Assembly (NCBI GenBank): GCA_949935685.1
Contig: CATLGN010000056.1
Location: forward strand, 1-8,150
Origin: an uncultured Lachnospiraceae bacterium
GTDB taxonomy: Bacteria > Bacillota > Clostridia > Lachnospirales > Lachnospiraceae
Reading direction: 5' to 3'
Length of the DNA: 8,150 bases
Position 1 is the first letter of the stretch; each line of letters begins with the position of its first letter. Made by a program: the position numbers and the translations under genes. Positions 6,608 through 8,150 of this stretch are shown piece by piece. Under the pieces are notes generated by a model, which was not told the origin of the DNA, did no database searches, and was given only the letters and a program-made list of their open reading frames with translations.

Positions 6608-7543
6608 TTATTCAAGGACCAGCTTGGCAGCGCCGCAAATGCCCGCATCATTGCCAAGTGTGGCAAGTTTGAACTTTGCGTCCCGGCTGCCATGAAACAC
6701 ATATTTTCTGTAATTTTCTTCGATAAAGGTAAAGAGGATCTCGCCCGCTTTTGACACGCCGCCTCCGATTACAAACGCCTCCGGATTCACAACGCCCGCA
6801 ATGGCCGCCAGTCCCTTTCCGAGATATTCCCCAAAAGCTTCCGCAATTTTCACCGCCACCGCATCGCCGGCTTTTACCGCGTCAAAGACCGCTTTTGCCG
6901 AAATCTCACCCTGTCGCAGCACGGAATCTTCCGTCGTCTCCCGCAGAATGCGGTTCGCCAGCCTGACAACGCCGGTAGCGGAAGCATACTGTTCCAGGCA
7001 GCCAAGGTTGCCGCAGTTACACGGTGTTTCCTCATTGTCCTCAATATGAATATGCCCGATTTCGCCGCCGGCTCCCGTTGCGCCGTTCAAGATCTCGCCA
7101 TTGATAATAATGCCGCCGCCCACGCCGGTTCCCAGCGTGACAAGCACCAGATTCCGGTAGCCCTGTCCGCCGCCTTTCCACATTTCGCCGAGCGCCGCCA
7201 CATTCGCATCGTTTCCTGCCCGCACCGGCAGCCCGCAGAGTTCCTCCAGCGTTTCTTTGAGGCTGAAAACGCCCCATCCCAGATTAACCGCTTCATACAC
7301 CGTGCCGTCCTTGTCGATCGGCCCCGGCGCGCCGACACCCACGCCGACCACTTCCAGCTTATCAATGCCCCGTTCTTCCTGCTTATCCGCCAGCGCCTGT
7401 GCAATATCCGGCAAGATCGCTTCGCCGTTATGCGCCGTCCGCGTCGGGATCTCCCATTTCTCAAGGATGTTTCCCTCCACATCAAACAGACCGATCTTCA
7501 CCGAAGTACCGCCCACATCCACGCCAAAACAATATTTCTTCAT
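6608..7543 (-). CDS. glcK: ROK-family glucokinase
   Basis: This is a 311-residue cytoplasmic sugar kinase of the ROK family, most like Gram-positive glucokinases, which make glucose-6-phosphate from free glucose and ATP. The ATP-binding DVGGTSVKIGLFD motif is at 9-21, GVGAPGPID at 69-77, the NDAN motif with the catalytic base Asp112 at 111-114, and LGTGVGGGIIING at 137-149. The ROK zinc site is complete: His164 in GGEIGHIHI plus Cys175, Cys177 and Cys182 of the CNCGNLGCLE block. There is no N-terminal helix-turn-helix, so it is an enzyme and not a ROK repressor. A clear GGGAGGG ribosome binding site (7550-7556) supports the ATG. It lies 27 bp after hprK. Placing glucokinase beside HPr kinase links glucose entry into glycolysis with the sensor that reads glycolytic intermediates. 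Specificity for glucose over other hexoses or N-acetylated sugars is likely but not certain. Confidence 0.93.
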   Translation of the reverse strand: MKKYCFGVDVGGTSVKIGLFDVEGNILEKWEIPTRTAHNGEAILPDIAQALADKQEERGIDKLEVVGVGVGAPGPIDKDGTVYEAVNLGWGVFSLKETLEELCGLPVRAGNDANVAALGEMWKGGGQGYRNLVLVTLGTGVGGGIIINGEILNGATGAGGEIGHIHIEDNEETPCNCGNLGCLEQYASATGVVRLANRILRETTEDSVLRQGEISAKAVFDAVKAGDAVAVKIAEAFGEYLGKGLAAIAGVVNPEAFVIGGGVSKAGEILFTFIEENYRKYVFHGSRDAKFKLATLGNDAGICGAAKLVLE

Positions 7544-7570
7544 ATGCCGCCCTCCCGTTTTTATTACAGA

Positions 7571-8150
7571 TTATTCTTCTTCCGCTTCCTCCCGCTTCTT
7601 TGCCAGCGAGTTTTGTACTCTTGTATATAATTCCTGCGCCGCATTATAGCCCATCTTTTTCTGGCGGTGATTGATTGCGGCCGACTCGCAGATCAGTGCC
7701 AGATTCCGCCCCGGACGAATCGGGATATTATGATATACGATCTTATTTCCAAGATATTCCGTATATTCCTCCTCGAGTCCAAGTCTGTCATATTCTTTGT
7801 CTTTATCCCACTCCTCCAATTTGATCACCAGATCCACGGACTGGGTGTCAATAACCGAAGACACACCAAACAATGCCTTCACATCCACGATGCCGATACC
7901 GCGCAGTTCAATAAAGTGCTTCGTAATATCCGGCGCGGAACCCACCAGTGTATCGTCGCTGACCTTGCGCAGCTCCACGACGTCGTCGGTGACAAGCCGG
8001 TGTCCACGTTTGATCAGCTCCAGCGCCGCCTCCGATTTGCCGATGCCGCTCTCTCCGGTGATCAGCACGCCTTCCCCGTATACGTCTACCAGAACGCCGT
8101 GTACGGAAATACATGGCGCCAGTTTAACATTCAGCCAGCGGATAATCTCC
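7571..8150 (-). CDS. hprK: HPr kinase/phosphorylase, 5'-partial
   Basis: HprK phosphorylates HPr (and Crh) on Ser46 when glycolytic intermediates are high and removes the phosphate when inorganic phosphate is high, making it the sensor of carbon catabolite repression in Gram-positive bacteria. The frame is open to the window edge; 192 C-terminal residues are visible of about 310, so the N-terminal domain (about 120 residues) lies outside. Counting visible residues from 8149, [10 protein letters not shown] (16-25) leads to the Walker A motif GESGIGKS (32-39), the DD pair at 55-56 contains the presumed catalytic aspartate, the HprK signature [10 protein letters not shown] is at 81-90, and RPGRNLA is at 145-151 in the C-terminal regulatory region. 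The final residues are highly charged (KKREEAEEE). No start codon is present; the internal GTG at 8068 should not be taken as one. It heads the visible operon and encodes the kinase expected to act on the HPr-like protein encoded downstream. Confidence 0.96.
   Translation of the reverse strand, partial: EIIRWLNVKLAPCISVHGVLVDVYGEGVLITGESGIGKSEAALELIKRGHRLVTDDVVELRKVSDDTLVGSAPDITKHFIELRGIGIVDVKALFGVSSVIDTQSVDLVIKLEEWDKDKEYDRLGLEEEYTEYLGNKIVYHNIPIRPGRNLALICESAAINHRQKKMGYNAAQELYTRVQNSLAKKREEAEEE

Noticed and set aside
6587..6615. Possible minus-strand promoter before murB (TTGAAT, 17-nt spacer, CATAAC)
   Set aside because: Each box matches only four of six consensus bases and the spacer is rich in GC. 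Such matches are expected by chance, although this is the largest gap in the operon. A 5'-end map of murB transcripts would settle it.
7046..7630. Plus-strand open frame of 194 codons antisense to glcK and the end of hprK
   Set aside because: It mirrors the codon structure of glucokinase and shows no recognisable domain.
8066..8068. GTG as start of hprK
   Set aside because: The frame stays open upstream to the window edge and encodes the conserved [10 protein letters not shown] segment just before the Walker A motif, so the gene is cut by the window, not started here.

Overview
The window looks like a chromosomal segment of a Gram-positive anaerobe of the Clostridia, most plausibly Lachnospiraceae. 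The evidence is the gene order hprK–glcK–murB–rapZ–whiA–HPr-like, strong GGAGG-type ribosome binding sites, tight gene packing and roughly even GC content. The taxon is inferred from gene content and not proven. No tRNA, rRNA, mobile element or CRISPR array is visible. About 97% of the sequence is coding.

Left part, plus strand (1–2562): a three-gene cassette. It holds a kinase closely matching the autoinducer-2 kinase LsrK (5' end outside the window), a small single-domain cupin, and a permease of the auxin efflux carrier (AEC) family. Gaps of 38 and 5 bp and no internal terminator indicate co-transcription. None of the usual lsr partners (LsrACDB transporter, LsrR, LsrF, LsrG) is visible downstream of the kinase.

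Middle (2563–2628): the two operons converge on a short intergenic region with a strong hairpin that can terminate transcription from both sides.

Right part, minus strand (8150 down to 2629): seven co-directional genes separated by 5–53 bp. In transcription order they are HPr kinase/phosphorylase (hprK, 5' end outside the window), ROK-family glucokinase (glcK), UDP-N-acetylenolpyruvoylglucosamine reductase (murB), the nucleotide-binding regulator RapZ/YvcJ, the regulator WhiA, a Crh-like HPr paralogue and a DagK/YegS-type lipid kinase. This cluster joins carbon-state sensing (HprK, glucokinase, HPr-like protein) to envelope synthesis and division (MurB, WhiA, lipid kinase) and to small-RNA or nucleotide-linked control (RapZ).

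The most notable points are as follows. The HPr-like protein has Glu instead of the phosphorylatable His15 but keeps Ser46, the HprK target, so it looks regulatory, like Bacillus Crh. RapZ has Arg at the Ser/Thr position of its Walker A motif. yvcK is absent from its common place between rapZ and whiA. The LsrK-type kinase sits in an unusual cupin/AEC-permease cassette. Most of the window is a conserved housekeeping operon. I see no clear new multi-gene system; the lsrK cassette is the best candidate for an undescribed pathway variant.
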